Below are positions 9,104-17,363 of a stretch of 64,000 nt of DNA, piece after piece. The position numbers and the translations under genes are program-made. The notes beneath the pieces were generated by a model. The model made no database searches. It saw only the letters and a program-made list of their open reading frames with translations, and was not told the DNA's origin. The stretch is from assembly GCA_038117205.1 (NCBI GenBank), contig JAYOFL010000010.1:7405-71404 (forward strand), given 5' to 3'. Position 1 is the first letter of the stretch. Each line of letters opens with the position of its first letter. The stretch comes from JAQBZY01 sp038117205 (GTDB lineage Bacteria; Pseudomonadota; Alphaproteobacteria; Rhodospirillales; Casp-alpha2).

Positions 9104-10212
9104 CAGCTTTGCCCCTTCGCCGGCGCCTTCTTCTTGAGAATTTCCTCGATCGTCTTCGTGCCGTCCTCGACGGCGCGGATCGTCACTGTCTGACCCGGGC
9201 GCACCTTGAGCGCCCCGTGCGTGATGACGGCTTCGCCCGCCGCAACGCCGGACAGCACCTCGGCGAAGCCGGCGACGCGGCTGCCCAGCTTGACGACCCG
9301 TTTGACGACCTTGTTGCCGTTCTCGCGATCGACGACATAGACGGCCTGCTCGGTGCCGACGGGCACCAGGGCATTTTCCGGCACCGCCAGGGTGTCGCGG
9401 GGGTTCTTGAGAACCTCCAGCTGCATCAGCATGCCGGGCCGGATCGAGAATTCGGGGTTGTCGAGGGTGGCGCGGACGACGATGGCGCGCGTCACCGGAT
9501 CGACCCGGGAATCGACGCTTTTCACCACGCCCTTGAAGATGCGCTTGTCGTAGGCGCTGGTCTTAGCTTCGACGTCGAGCCCCGGTTTCAGGGCGGCCAG
9601 GAACGCCGACGGAACGGAAAAGTCGATCTTGATGATGGAAACGTCGTCGAGGGTCGTCAGAAGATCGCCCGGCGCGACGAACGCGCCGATGGAAATGTTG
9701 CGGAGACCGACCAGACCGTCGAATGGTGCGCGAATTTCGTAGTTGGCGAGGCGTGCCCGGGCGGCCTCGATTTCGGCTTGCGCCTTCAGGAGTTGCGCCC
9801 GCGTCTCGTCCAAGGACGCCGCGGTGCCGGCTTGGCGCTGCTTAAGCTCCTGCGCCCGCTCGAAGGCCTTCTTGCGGTCCATTTCGACCGCCTGCAGCGC
9901 CCGAAGGTTCGCCAGTTCCTCGTCCGTATTGAGGCGGACGAGAGGCGCCCCCTTGCGGACCAGTTCGCCGTCGTCGAAGTCGATGCCGACGATGCGCCCG
10001 GAAATCTTCGCCGCCATGCGGACGGTTTCGTTGGCGCGCGCCGTGCCGAGGGCCTCGATCCTGTCGACGAAGGTGCGGCTCGCCACTTCGCTGACGATCA
10101 CCGGCGTCGGCGGCGGCCCCTTCGGCTTCGCCTTGCCGGCGTCCTGGGCGGCTGCGGCACCACAAACGGCGACGAAAGCCACGCTCGTCGCCATCACGGA
10201 TCTCAAGAACAT
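9103..10212 (-). CDS. RND periplasmic membrane fusion protein
   Basis: A 369-residue adaptor that links the RND pump to an outer-membrane channel. The start at 10212 is chosen because MFLRSVMATSVAFVAVCGAAAAQ is a signal peptide and a GGGGGC ribosome site precedes it; an earlier in-frame start at 10368 would put ~52 unlikely residues in front. The family order is visible: barrel-sandwich segments (MAAKISGRIVGIDFDDGELVRKG and NYEIRAPFDGLVGLRNISIG), an alpha-hairpin rich in K/E/A/R between them, and the membrane-proximal domain with YVVDRENGNKVVKRVVKLG. Confidence 0.93.
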   Translation of the reverse strand: MFLRSVMATSVAFVAVCGAAAAQDAGKAKPKGPPPTPVIVSEVASRTFVDRIEALGTARANETVRMAAKISGRIVGIDFDDGELVRKGAPLVRLNTDEELANLRALQAVEMDRKKAFERAQELKQRQAGTAASLDETRAQLLKAQAEIEAARARLANYEIRAPFDGLVGLRNISIGAFVAPGDLLTTLDDVSIIKIDFSVPSAFLAALKPGLDVEAKTSAYDKRIFKGVVKSVDSRVDPVTRAIVVRATLDNPEFSIRPGMLMQLEVLKNPRDTLAVPENALVPVGTEQAVYVVDRENGNKVVKRVVKLGSRVAGFAEVLSGVAAGEAVITHGALKVRPGQTVTIRAVEDGTKTIEEILKKKAPAKGQS

Positions 10213-10281
10213 TCGGACCGCCCCCTGTGCCGCCTTGCGTGACGCCCCTTGCGAGCTTCCGGCCTCGTCGACTGGCCATGC

Positions 10282-10312
10282 GCGAGGCCCGGGGTTTCCC
10301 CTCGGGCCTCGC
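10282..10312 (-). terminator. GC-rich hairpin between EF-hand gene and MFP gene
   Basis: GCGAGGCCC at 10282-10290 pairs with GGGCCTCGC at 10304-10312, extended by GGGG/CCCC around a TTT loop with a two-base bulge. It lies 53 bases downstream of the EF-hand stop on the minus strand and 70 bases upstream of the MFP start, so it could separate the two transcripts. There is no clear U-tract, so intrinsic termination is not certain. Confidence 0.5.
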
Positions 10313-10364
10313 TTTCCAATGACATGGGCATGGGGCGGTTTTCGTACAATAGGGATTTTCGCCC

Positions 10365-10889
10365 TCAATCGCGGTGGCGGCGGTGCCGTTCGCGCATTTC
10401 CTTCATGTCGAACGAGCCGTCGTCGTTGCCGTCGAGCCGCTCGGCCATGTGCTTGAAGCGCTTCTGGAACTCCGCGACCGTGACCTTGCCGTCGCCGTCC
10501 GCGTCATGGCGCTGGAAGCCCCGCACCATGCGTTCGCGCATGACGTCGGCCCAGAGCGCCTGATATTCGGCGAGATTGAGGCTGCCGTCGCCGTCCTTGT
10601 CGAACTGCTTCAGCTGCTTTTCACGGCCGGCGTCGATTTCTTCCTGGGTCAGCTTGCCGTCGCCGTTGGCGTCGTAGCGTTCGATCATGCGCTCCATGCC
10701 GCGTTCCATACGGAACGAGCCCATGCCACCCATGCCGCCGTGCATGCCGCCACCCATGCCACCTTGCATTCCGTGGCCGCCGTGCCGCTCGTGATACCCG
10801 TCGTGCATCGAGGACGCGACCGCATATCCGCCGATGCCGAGGACGGCGAGAGCGGCCACCGTCGCGAGCAGTTTGTTTTTGTGAGTCAT
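10365..10889 (-). CDS. Exported EF-hand protein with His/Met/Gly-rich segment
   Basis: A 174-residue protein starting at 10889 after an AGGAG ribosome site; the open frame extends far upstream but without merit. The N-terminus is hydrophobic (LLATVAALAVLGIGGYAVA), a signal peptide or anchor. Then comes a His/Met/Gly-rich stretch (HERHGGHGMQGGMGGGMHG) followed by four EF-hand loops: DANGDGKLTQEE, DKDGDGSLNLAE, DADGDGKVTVAE and DGNDDGSFDMKE. The loops suggest Ca2+ binding, and the Met/His stretch suggests transition-metal binding. It is divergent from a two-component system and next to an efflux pump. The function is not known. Confidence 0.85.
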   Translation of the reverse strand: MTHKNKLLATVAALAVLGIGGYAVASSMHDGYHERHGGHGMQGGMGGGMHGGMGGMGSFRMERGMERMIERYDANGDGKLTQEEIDAGREKQLKQFDKDGDGSLNLAEYQALWADVMRERMVRGFQRHDADGDGKVTVAEFQKRFKHMAERLDGNDDGSFDMKEMRERHRRHRD

Positions 10890-11066
10890 GTTGGGAAATC
10901 TCCTATCCGGGGTGTTTCGATACGCCCGATATAGCTCCCGGATGTCGCGAAAGTTCGTCAGCCGGCCCGGCATATTGTCGCCGTTCGTGGCAATCCGCCC
11001 CGCTGACACAGTTCGATACAAATTTCGCCTGACGACGCCCGCCGCCACCCCGGTATAGAATGGGTC
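10890..11066. promoter_or_regulatory. Divergent promoter region, EF-hand gene / two-component system
   Basis: A 177-base gap separates the divergent starts of the EF-hand gene (minus) and the response regulator (plus), so promoters for both must lie here. The sequence GACACAGTTCGATACAAATTTCGCC near 11004-11030 is the AT-richest part. No confident -35/-10 or repeated operator half-site was identified. Autoregulation by the response regulator is plausible but inferred only. Confidence 0.3.
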
Positions 11067-11786
11067 ATGACCAACTCGCCGCACATCATCGTCGTTGACG
11101 ACCATGACGACATCCGCACACCGCTCGGCCGCTATCTCACCAAGAACGGCATGCGCGTCAGTACCGCCGGCGACGGCAAGGCGCTCCGCGAGCTTCTGAA
11201 GACGGCGGCGCCGGATCTTGTCGTTCTCGACGTCATGATGCCCGGCGAGGACGGGCTTTCGCTCTGCCGGCACCTCCGCGAAACCACCGATCTGCCGGTG
11301 ATCCTGCTGACGGCCATGGCCGAGGATACGGACCGGATCGTCGGCCTCGAGATCGGCGCCGACGACTACGTGACCAAGCCGTTCAATCCGCGGGAATTGC
11401 TGGCGCGCATCAAGGCGGTGCTGCGCCGCGCCAACTCGGTGCCGCGTCCGAAGGATGCCCCCACCGCGGAGCGCCTCCGTTTCGATCGCTGGATACTCGA
11501 TGCCGGCAAACGGGAGCTGATCGGCGAGGACGGCGTCGCCGTAACGCTCAGCACCGCCGAGTACCGCCTTTTGAACGTGCTTCTGCAGCGGCCGGGAATC
11601 GTACTGAGCCGCGAACAGCTTCTGGACCTGGCCGCCGGCCGCGACGCGCAACTGTTCGACCGCAGTATCGACAACCAGATCAGCCGGCTCCGCAAGAAGG
11701 TCGAGACCGATCCGAAGAACCCGGTTCTGGTGCAGACGGTCTGGGGCGGCGGCTACAAGCTCGCCTGCAAGGTCGAACCGGCATGA
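11067..11786 (+). CDS. OmpR-family response regulator
   Basis: A 239-residue DNA-binding regulator. The receiver domain has the acidic pocket VVDDHDD at residues 9-15, phospho-acceptor Asp55 in VVLDVMMPGEDG, and the conserved Lys in DDYVTKPFNPRELLARIKAVLRR. The C-terminal winged helix follows (STAEYRLLNVLLQRPGIVLSREQLLDL, then DRSIDNQISRLRKKVE and VWGGGYKLA). The sensor kinase gene starts inside its 3' end with an ATGA overlap, so they form one cognate pair. Confidence 0.95.
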   Translation: MTNSPHIIVVDDHDDIRTPLGRYLTKNGMRVSTAGDGKALRELLKTAAPDLVVLDVMMPGEDGLSLCRHLRETTDLPVILLTAMAEDTDRIVGLEIGADDYVTKPFNPRELLARIKAVLRRANSVPRPKDAPTAERLRFDRWILDAGKRELIGEDGVAVTLSTAEYRLLNVLLQRPGIVLSREQLLDLAAGRDAQLFDRSIDNQISRLRKKVETDPKNPVLVQTVWGGGYKLACKVEPA

Positions 11787-13300
11787 CGCGCGGCGAACGC
11801 TGTCTACGCGGGCTTTGGCCGAAGCGGCTGATCACGCAGACGATCCTGCTCCTGCTTCTGGCGCTGCTCGCCGCCAACATCGTCGGCGCCCTGATCATCC
11901 GGGGCGAGACGCAGTCGCTGTTCCGGGGCGTGGAAAGCCGCATCGTCGCCGAGCGGATCGGCCCGGTGGTGACGCTGCTCCGCACCTCGCCGCCGCACCT
12001 GCACGAGCAGGTGGCGCGCACCATCGCGTCCAGGCGCATGCAGGTGTGGCTGAGCCGCGAAAGCGCCGTCCCCGCCGACAGCAAGCTTGGGCACGAAGAC
12101 CGCAAGCGCGCCCGCGACATCGCGGAACGGATCGCCGCCGAAATCGGCGATCCGGATACCCGGCGCGTCCGTGTTTTCGTCCGCGAGGACGATGACGGCG
12201 ACGACGAACGCACGTTCCCGCATGCCGCCATGATGCACGGCATGATCCGAGGCATGCCCCCCGGAATGCCCCCGGGAATGCCCTCGGGAATGCCCCCCGG
12301 AACGACCCCTGGAACGCCCCCCGGAGTGCCAATGGGCGCGCCGCGCATCGACGCCGTTGTTTCCGTCGGCATCGACGCCGATCACTGGCTCAACGCCGGG
12401 ATTAGGCTGCGGCCGGCGCGGCGGCTGATCAGTTCCGACACATGGGTCGTCATGGGCATCACGGCGGTGGTGCTGAGCGTCATCGTCGCCCTGGCGTTGG
12501 GCGGCATCACCCGGCCACTCCGACGCCTGTCGGACGCGGCGGCCCGGCTCGGCCGCGGCGAGAAGATCGACCCGGTGCCGGAACAGGGTCCGATGGATGT
12601 CCGCGAGACCATCCGCGCCTTCAACGACATGCATGCCAGGCTCGACCGATTCGTCACCGACCGCACGCGCATGCTGGCCGCCATCAGCCACGATCTCAGG
12701 ACGCCGATCACGTCGCTCCGGCTGCGCGCCGAGATGCTCGACGACAACGAAGCGCGGGAGCGGATGATCGCCACGCTCGACGAGATGAAGGCCATCACCG
12801 AGGCGACGCTCGCCTTCGCCCGCGAGGACGCCAAGAAGGAAGACAACCGCGCCGCCGATTTGAACGCCCTCGTGTCGTCCATCGCCGACGATCTCGGCGA
12901 GCTTGGCCGCTCGGTGGAATTTTCGCCGGCCGGCCGCATCGTTCTCGACTGCCGGCCGACGGCGCTGGGGCGCGCGCTTCGTAATCTGATCGAGAACGCC
13001 GCCGTTTACGGCGGCAAGGCGTCGATCCGCGTCGACGAAGGCGAGCGCGACGTTCGCATCGTCATCGACGATGACGGCCCCGGCATTCCCGAGGCCGATC
13101 GCGAACGGGTTTTCGAACCCTTTGTCCGATTGGAAGGATCGCGCAACCGCGAGACCGGCGGCATCGGCCTGGGCATGGCCATCGCCCGCGACATCGTGCG
13201 CGGACACGGCGGCGACGTGACGCTCGCCGACCGTCCCGAAGGCGGTCTCCGCGTCACGGTCACGCTGCCCGGCAATTCGCCTAGCGGAACTTTTACCTAG
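11783..13300 (+). CDS. Sensor histidine kinase with Met-Pro-Gly repeat in the periplasmic loop
   Basis: A 505-residue inner-membrane kinase. TM1 (QTILLLLLALLAANIVGALII) and TM2 (WVVMGITAVVLSVIVALALGGI) bracket a periplasmic sensor region of about 180 residues. A HAMP segment, the HisKA box AAISHDLRTPITSLRLRAEM (His near residue 303) and a HATPase domain (NLIENAA, DDDGPGIPEADRERVFEPF, GGIGLGMAIARDIV) follow. At about residues 153-184 the loop contains a Met-rich repeat of the type GMPPGMPPGMPSGMPPG, encoded by an imperfect 12-base tandem repeat. Met-rich periplasmic loops often bind Cu(I); that reading is inference. Confidence 0.92.
   Translation: MTRGERCLRGLWPKRLITQTILLLLLALLAANIVGALIIRGETQSLFRGVESRIVAERIGPVVTLLRTSPPHLHEQVARTIASRRMQVWLSRESAVPADSKLGHEDRKRARDIAERIAAEIGDPDTRRVRVFVREDDDGDDERTFPHAAMMHGMIRGMPPGMPPGMPSGMPPGTTPGTPPGVPMGAPRIDAVVSVGIDADHWLNAGIRLRPARRLISSDTWVVMGITAVVLSVIVALALGGITRPLRRLSDAAARLGRGEKIDPVPEQGPMDVRETIRAFNDMHARLDRFVTDRTRMLAAISHDLRTPITSLRLRAEMLDDNEARERMIATLDEMKAITEATLAFAREDAKKEDNRAADLNALVSSIADDLGELGRSVEFSPAGRIVLDCRPTALGRALRNLIENAAVYGGKASIRVDEGERDVRIVIDDDGPGIPEADRERVFEPFVRLEGSRNRETGGIGLGMAIARDIVRGHGGDVTLADRPEGGLRVTVTLPGNSPSGTFT
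12251..12335 (+). repeat. Imperfect 12-base tandem repeat inside the sensor kinase gene
   Basis: About seven degenerate copies of a 12-base unit of the form GGAATGCCCCCC, keeping the reading frame and encoding G-M/T/V-P-P steps. The first copies (GGCATG, GGAATG) keep Met while the later ones change to Thr and Val (GGAACG, GGAGTG). The pattern fits slippage expansion followed by decay, and loop length may vary between strains. Confidence 0.8.
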
Positions 13301-14010
13301 CGCGTCCGAAAGAAGTTGTAGCGGACGATGCAATAGAGCGCCCGGACGCCGTCGCGCCAGCCGATCTTCTTGCCGTCTTCGTATGTCCGCCCGGAATAGC
13401 TGATGCCGACCTCGTAGATGCGCGGGCGCGGCCGGAGCCGAGAGATTTTCGCCGTGATCTCGGGCTCGAAACCGAACCGGTCTTCCTCGATCTCGCAACG
13501 CTGGATCAGGTCCCGGCGGAAGACCTTGTAACAGGTTTCCATGTCGGTGAGGTTGATATCCGTCGCCATGTTGGAGGCGAGCGTGAGGAACTTGTTACCC
13601 AGGTAATGCCAGAAATAGAGGACCCGGACCTCTTCGCCGCCCCGGAAACGGGAGCCGTAGACCGCGTCGGCCCGGCCGTCGAGAATCGGCTGCAACAACT
13701 TCGGATATTCCTTCGGACTGTATTCGAGGTCGGCGTCCTGAATCAGGACGATATCGCCGGTGGCCCGGGCTATACCCGTTCGGAGCGCCGCCCCCTTCCC
13801 GCGATTTTCCACGTGCTCGATGGCGACCACGTCGCCATGCCGGGCGGCGACGGCGCGAAGCTCGTCACGCGAACCGTCGGTGGAGCCATCGTCGACGACG
13901 ACGATCTCCTTCTCGAGCCCAAGGCTGTCGGCGGACGACACGGCGTCGACGATCGCCGCGAGGGTCCGTTCTTCGTTGAAGCATGGAATGACGACGGAGA
14001 GTTTCTTCAT
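13297..14010 (-). CDS. Family 2 glycosyltransferase, dolichol-phosphate-mannosyltransferase-like
   Basis: A 237-residue GT-A-fold enzyme of the DPM1/YkoT type. It opens with KLSVVIPCFNEERTLAAIVDAV, has VVDDGSTDGSRDEL, the metal-binding DAD motif in VLIQDADLEYSPKEYPKLL, and YGSRFRGGEEVR. No C-terminal membrane helices are present, so it is the short soluble type that transfers a sugar to a polyprenyl phosphate. Its stop codon and that of the convergent sensor kinase share the tetranucleotide CTAG at 13297-13300. Confidence 0.9.
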   Translation of the reverse strand: MKKLSVVIPCFNEERTLAAIVDAVSSADSLGLEKEIVVVDDGSTDGSRDELRAVAARHGDVVAIEHVENRGKGAALRTGIARATGDIVLIQDADLEYSPKEYPKLLQPILDGRADAVYGSRFRGGEEVRVLYFWHYLGNKFLTLASNMATDINLTDMETCYKVFRRDLIQRCEIEEDRFGFEPEITAKISRLRPRPRIYEVGISYSGRTYEDGKKIGWRDGVRALYCIVRYNFFRTR

Positions 14011-14020
14011 GCGCCGGACG

Positions 14021-14431
14021 TTAATCCATTTTTCCGAAAGCGTTCAAAAACATCTTCGCCCGTTCCGCCGCTTGAGCATCGCTCATCCGCTGCATTTCGC
14101 CGACGCCCCAGATCGGTTTCGGCCAGGCGGCGTCGTCGGTGGTGCGGGCGACGACATGGATGTGTAGTTGCCGGACCGCGTTGCCGAGCGCGGCGGTGTT
14201 GATCTTGTGCGCGCCGAAGGCCTGCTTCATGGCGGCGCCGGCGCGCCGCACGGTCGCCATGACGCTGGCGTAGTCGGCTTCCGCCAGATCGTGCAAATCG
14301 ACCATGCCATCACGCATGGGCACGATCAAAAGCCACGGAAAGCGGGCGTCGTCGATCATGCGGACGGCGGCGGGCCCGACCGTGCCGATGGGCCGGCTGT
14401 CCCCCTCCAGGACCGGATCGAGCGTGAACAT
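14021..14431 (-). CDS. HIT-domain nucleotide-binding protein
   Basis: A 136-residue protein of the histidine-triad superfamily. The start at 14431 (MFTLDPVLEGDS) matches relatives in length; a longer open frame to 14665 runs into the divergent LysR gene. The triad region reads NAVRQLHIHVVARTTDDAAW, so the nucleophilic and third His are present while the first is Gln, as in many short proteobacterial HIT proteins. These hydrolyse dinucleoside polyphosphates or nucleotide conjugates. It is 10 bases from the glycosyltransferase, probably co-transcribed. Confidence 0.87.
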   Translation of the reverse strand: MFTLDPVLEGDSRPIGTVGPAAVRMIDDARFPWLLIVPMRDGMVDLHDLAEADYASVMATVRRAGAAMKQAFGAHKINTAALGNAVRQLHIHVVARTTDDAAWPKPIWGVGEMQRMSDAQAAERAKMFLNAFGKMD

Positions 14432-14512
14432 GCGAAACCTCCCGCCGTTGCCTGACATCGAAGGTTGAAATATAAACAACGGAAAGCCATCGGCAAACGA
14501 GATAGGTGCGCC

Positions 14513-15394
14513 ATGGACGCTTCCGACCTGAAATTCTTCGCCGCCGTCGCCCGCACGGGCGGAATGGCGCGCGCCGCCGACGAATTGAACACCGTGCAGT
14601 CCAATGTCACGACGCGCATCCGCCGGCTGGAAGAAGACCTCGGCCAGCCACTGTTCGACCGGCACAGCCGCGGCGTCACCCTGACGGCGGCCGGCAAACG
14701 ACTGCTGCCGTATGCGGCGCGCATTTCCGATACCCTCGCCGAGGCGCGCCGCGCCGTCGACGACGACGGCCGGCCGCAGGGTCCGCTCGTCATCGGCTCG
14801 CTAGAAACGACGACGGCGCTCCGCCTGTCGCCCCGTCTCGCGGAATTCGCGGCGCTCTATCCGTCCGTCGATCTGACGCTCCGCACCGGCACGACACGGG
14901 AACTGATCGAGGGCGTGCTGGCGCGCCGCATCGAAGGCGCCTTCGTCTGCGGTCCGGTCGATCATCCGGAACTCGCCGAGACCACCGTCTTCAACGAACG
15001 GCTTTGCTTCATGACGGCGCCGGGCGTTCGCGATCTCGATGCGCTGCTGGGTTCAGCCGATCTCAAGGCCATCGTGCTCAGGCTCGGCTGCTCCTATCGG
15101 CAGCGGATGGAGGAGATCCTGACGCGGCGCGGCGTCGTCGGCGTCCGCTTCCTGGAATTCGGCACGCTCGAAGCCATCGTCGCCTGCGTCGGCGCCGGTC
15201 TCGGCATCACCATGCTGCCGAAAAGCCTGATCGGCGGCGTCTGGCCGGTCGGCCGGGTCGGCGTGCACGACCTGCCGGCAGCGGAAGCGGCGGTCGAGAC
15301 CGTTTTCATCCGCCGCCGCGACGCCTACGTTTCGAGCGCCCTCAAGGCCTTCCTCGCCGGTGTCGATCCCGCCGTCCGGAGCGCCGCCGAATGA
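14513..15394 (+). CDS. LysR-family transcriptional regulator
   Basis: A 293-residue regulator. The N-terminal winged helix-turn-helix is clear (LKFFAAVARTGGMARAADELNTVQSNVTTRIRRLEEDLG, then LFDRHSRGVTLTAAGKRLL). It is followed by a periplasmic-binding-like effector domain (GPLVIGSLETTTALRLSPRL). The ATG at 14513 was preferred to 14465 because it starts the canonical MDASDLKFF. It is divergent from the HIT gene and 76 bases upstream of an MFS transporter, which is its likely target. Confidence 0.93.
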   Translation: MDASDLKFFAAVARTGGMARAADELNTVQSNVTTRIRRLEEDLGQPLFDRHSRGVTLTAAGKRLLPYAARISDTLAEARRAVDDDGRPQGPLVIGSLETTTALRLSPRLAEFAALYPSVDLTLRTGTTRELIEGVLARRIEGAFVCGPVDHPELAETTVFNERLCFMTAPGVRDLDALLGSADLKAIVLRLGCSYRQRMEEILTRRGVVGVRFLEFGTLEAIVACVGAGLGITMLPKSLIGGVWPVGRVGVHDLPAAEAAVETVFIRRRDAYVSSALKAFLAGVDPAVRSAAE

Positions 15395-15470
15395 GCTATT
15401 TCCGAGCGAGATAGCTTCCATCGGATAAATTCGTTTTTCCGCGTGTCCACCGCAGCCTAGGTTGGCCACG

Positions 15471-16649
15471 ATGTCAGACGCCGCTCCCACGTCCAGCCCG
15501 ACCCGCGCCATCGTCACTGGCTGCGCCGCCAGCTTGGTCGGCATCGGCCTCGCCCGCTTCGCCTATACGCCGTTGATCCCGGTTCTGATCGACGCCGGCT
15601 GGTTCGAGGCCACCACCGTCATCTATCTCGGCGCCGCCAACCTCGCCGGCTATCTGATCGGCGCCCTCGGCGCCCGGGCCATGGCGGTGAAATTGCCGGC
15701 GCGGATCGTGCTGCGTGCCATGATGCTGCTCGCTTCCGTCGCGTTCTTCGCCTGCGCCGCACCCATTTCCTTTATCTGGTTCTTCGTCTGGCGGCTGCTG
15801 TCCGGCATCGCCGGCGGCGCGGTGATGGTGCTGGCGGCGACAACGATCCTGCCGCACGTGCCGGCGAACCGGCGCGGCATCGCGGGCGGTGTCATCTTCA
15901 CCGGCGTCGGGCTCGGCATCGCGGCATCGGGGACGCTGGTGCCGCTGTTGCTGTCCTTCGGATTGGTCGAGACCTGGATCGGCCTCGGCGTGGTGTCGCT
16001 GGTACTGACGGCGCTTTCCTGGAGCGGCTGGCCGGCGGCGGACGCCGCCCGGCAACCGGTGCAACCGGGGCAGCCGAAGGGAAATCCGTTCGCCGGACGT
16101 TTCGTCGCGACCTACGTCATCTACGGCCTGATCGCCGTCGGCATGGTGCCGCACATGGTTTTCCTCGTGGACTATGTGGTGCGCGGACTCGGCGCCGGTA
16201 TCGGCGCGGGGGCGCTGCAATGGATCGTCTTCGGCGTCGGCGCCGCGTCCGGTGCCATGGTGACGGGACGGATCGCCGACATGATCGGCTTCCGGCGGGC
16301 CTTGCAGGTCTGGCTCGTCATCGAGGCGGCGGCGGTCGGTCTCACGGCCGTCTTCACCGGCGGCGGCCTTTACGTCACCAGCCTGATCGCCGGCTTGTTC
16401 GTGCCCGGCATGGTGCCCCTCGTCGTCGGCTACGTGCACGACTTGGCGGCGGGCGACACGGCGCTGCAACGCGCCGCCTGGAGCTACGCCACGACCGGCT
16501 TCGCGCTCGGCCAGACGGTCGCCGCCTACGCCTTTTCCTATCTGTTCGACCTGATCGGCTCGCACGCACGTCTGTTCGAGATCGGTGCCGCCGCGCTGGC
16601 GCTCGCCCTTCTGATCGACGTGGCGCGCCGCGAGCGGAAACCCGCCTGA
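15471..16649 (+). CDS. MFS transporter, YbfB/YjiJ family
   Basis: A 392-residue major-facilitator protein with twelve predicted helices. The opening ASLVGIGLARFAYTPLIPVLIDAGWF and the LGAANLAGYLIGALGAR stretch are typical of the YbfB/YjiJ subgroup, whose substrates are not settled. The ATG at 15471 is used; an in-frame TTG lies nine bases earlier. A GST-like gene follows after 19 bases with its own GGAGAGAAGGAG ribosome site, so the pair is probably one operon under the upstream LysR regulator. Confidence 0.9.
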   Translation: MSDAAPTSSPTRAIVTGCAASLVGIGLARFAYTPLIPVLIDAGWFEATTVIYLGAANLAGYLIGALGARAMAVKLPARIVLRAMMLLASVAFFACAAPISFIWFFVWRLLSGIAGGAVMVLAATTILPHVPANRRGIAGGVIFTGVGLGIAASGTLVPLLLSFGLVETWIGLGVVSLVLTALSWSGWPAADAARQPVQPGQPKGNPFAGRFVATYVIYGLIAVGMVPHMVFLVDYVVRGLGAGIGAGALQWIVFGVGAASGAMVTGRIADMIGFRRALQVWLVIEAAAVGLTAVFTGGGLYVTSLIAGLFVPGMVPLVVGYVHDLAAGDTALQRAAWSYATTGFALGQTVAAYAFSYLFDLIGSHARLFEIGAAALALALLIDVARRERKPA

Positions 16650-16668
16650 AGGAGAGAAGGAGTCCACC

Positions 16669-17247
16669 ATGAAGCTGCACTTCAACAAGGCCTCGCCCTA
16701 CGTCCGCAAGGTGTACGTGACAGCGCTGGAAAAGGACCTCGCCGACAGGATCGAGATATCCGAAACCAATCCATGGACCGACCCGGCGGACTATCACCGC
16801 GTCAATCCGGTTGGCCGCCTGCCGGCCCTCACCCTCGACGACGGCCGCGTGCTGACGGAAAGCCTGCTGATCGCGCAATATCTGGACGGCATCGGCGCTG
16901 GGCCGAGTCTCGTCGGCAAGGACGCCGTGGACATTTACGCCCGCGCCGGATTGGCGCAGGGCATCATGGACGCCAGCTACTACGCGGTCATCGAGGGACG
17001 TCGGCCTGAGGAGAAGCGCTGGCCCGATCTGGTGCGCCGGCAGATGGCGGTGATCGAACGCGCCGTCGGCCTGCTCTCGGTCAGCGACGGCTTCGACATG
17101 GGCGATATCAGGGCCGCCTGCGCGCTCGGATACCTGTCGTTCCGACTGCCGGACCAGGGGTGGCGAGAAGCGCGTCCCGATCTCGCGGACTGGTTCGATC
17201 GGATTTCCGAACGGCCGTCCATGAAGGCGACGGTACCGGCGGGTTGA
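16669..17247 (+). CDS. Glutathione S-transferase family protein
   Basis: A 192-residue soluble protein. The N-terminal thioredoxin-like domain has MKLHFNKASPYVRKVYVTALE, the cis-proline loop NPVGRLPALTLDDG and the glutathione-binding ESLLIAQYLD. An all-helical C-terminal domain follows, ending in the conserved-looking region DMGDIRAACALGYLSFRLP. It is likely a glutathione-dependent transferase or reductase. No specific substrate can be assigned. Confidence 0.9.
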   Translation: MKLHFNKASPYVRKVYVTALEKDLADRIEISETNPWTDPADYHRVNPVGRLPALTLDDGRVLTESLLIAQYLDGIGAGPSLVGKDAVDIYARAGLAQGIMDASYYAVIEGRRPEEKRWPDLVRRQMAVIERAVGLLSVSDGFDMGDIRAACALGYLSFRLPDQGWREARPDLADWFDRISERPSMKATVPAG

Positions 17248-17303
17248 GGCTCTCCGGCCGAGGTCTGCTGAAGCCGGACAGCATCCGCCGCGGATAACGA
17301 TCT

Positions 17304-17331
17304 ATCATATTCGAATGTTTTCATATATAAT
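17304..17331 (+). promoter_or_regulatory. Putative operator and -10 box before HbpS-like gene
   Basis: ATCATATTC at 17304-17312 continues into the palindrome ATTCGAAT (17309-17316). A perfect TATAAT -10 hexamer follows at 17326-17331, 33 bases before the gene start. The ATCATATTC word is shared with the regions before lipS1, dsrE-shdr and soxX. Its location over the expected -35/spacer would suit a repressor. Operator identity is inferred. Confidence 0.5.
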
Positions 17332-17363
17332 ATCCCTAGATTCGGTATGGGGAGGTTAACGTC

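Noticed and set aside
10890..11651. N-terminal extension of the EF-hand gene
   Set aside because: The frame is open but overlaps the response regulator; AGGAG and signal peptide place the start at 10889.
14085..14110. Loss of a catalytic His in the HIT protein
   Set aside because: Only the first His of the triad is Gln; the nucleophilic His is present, a common variant in short HIT proteins.
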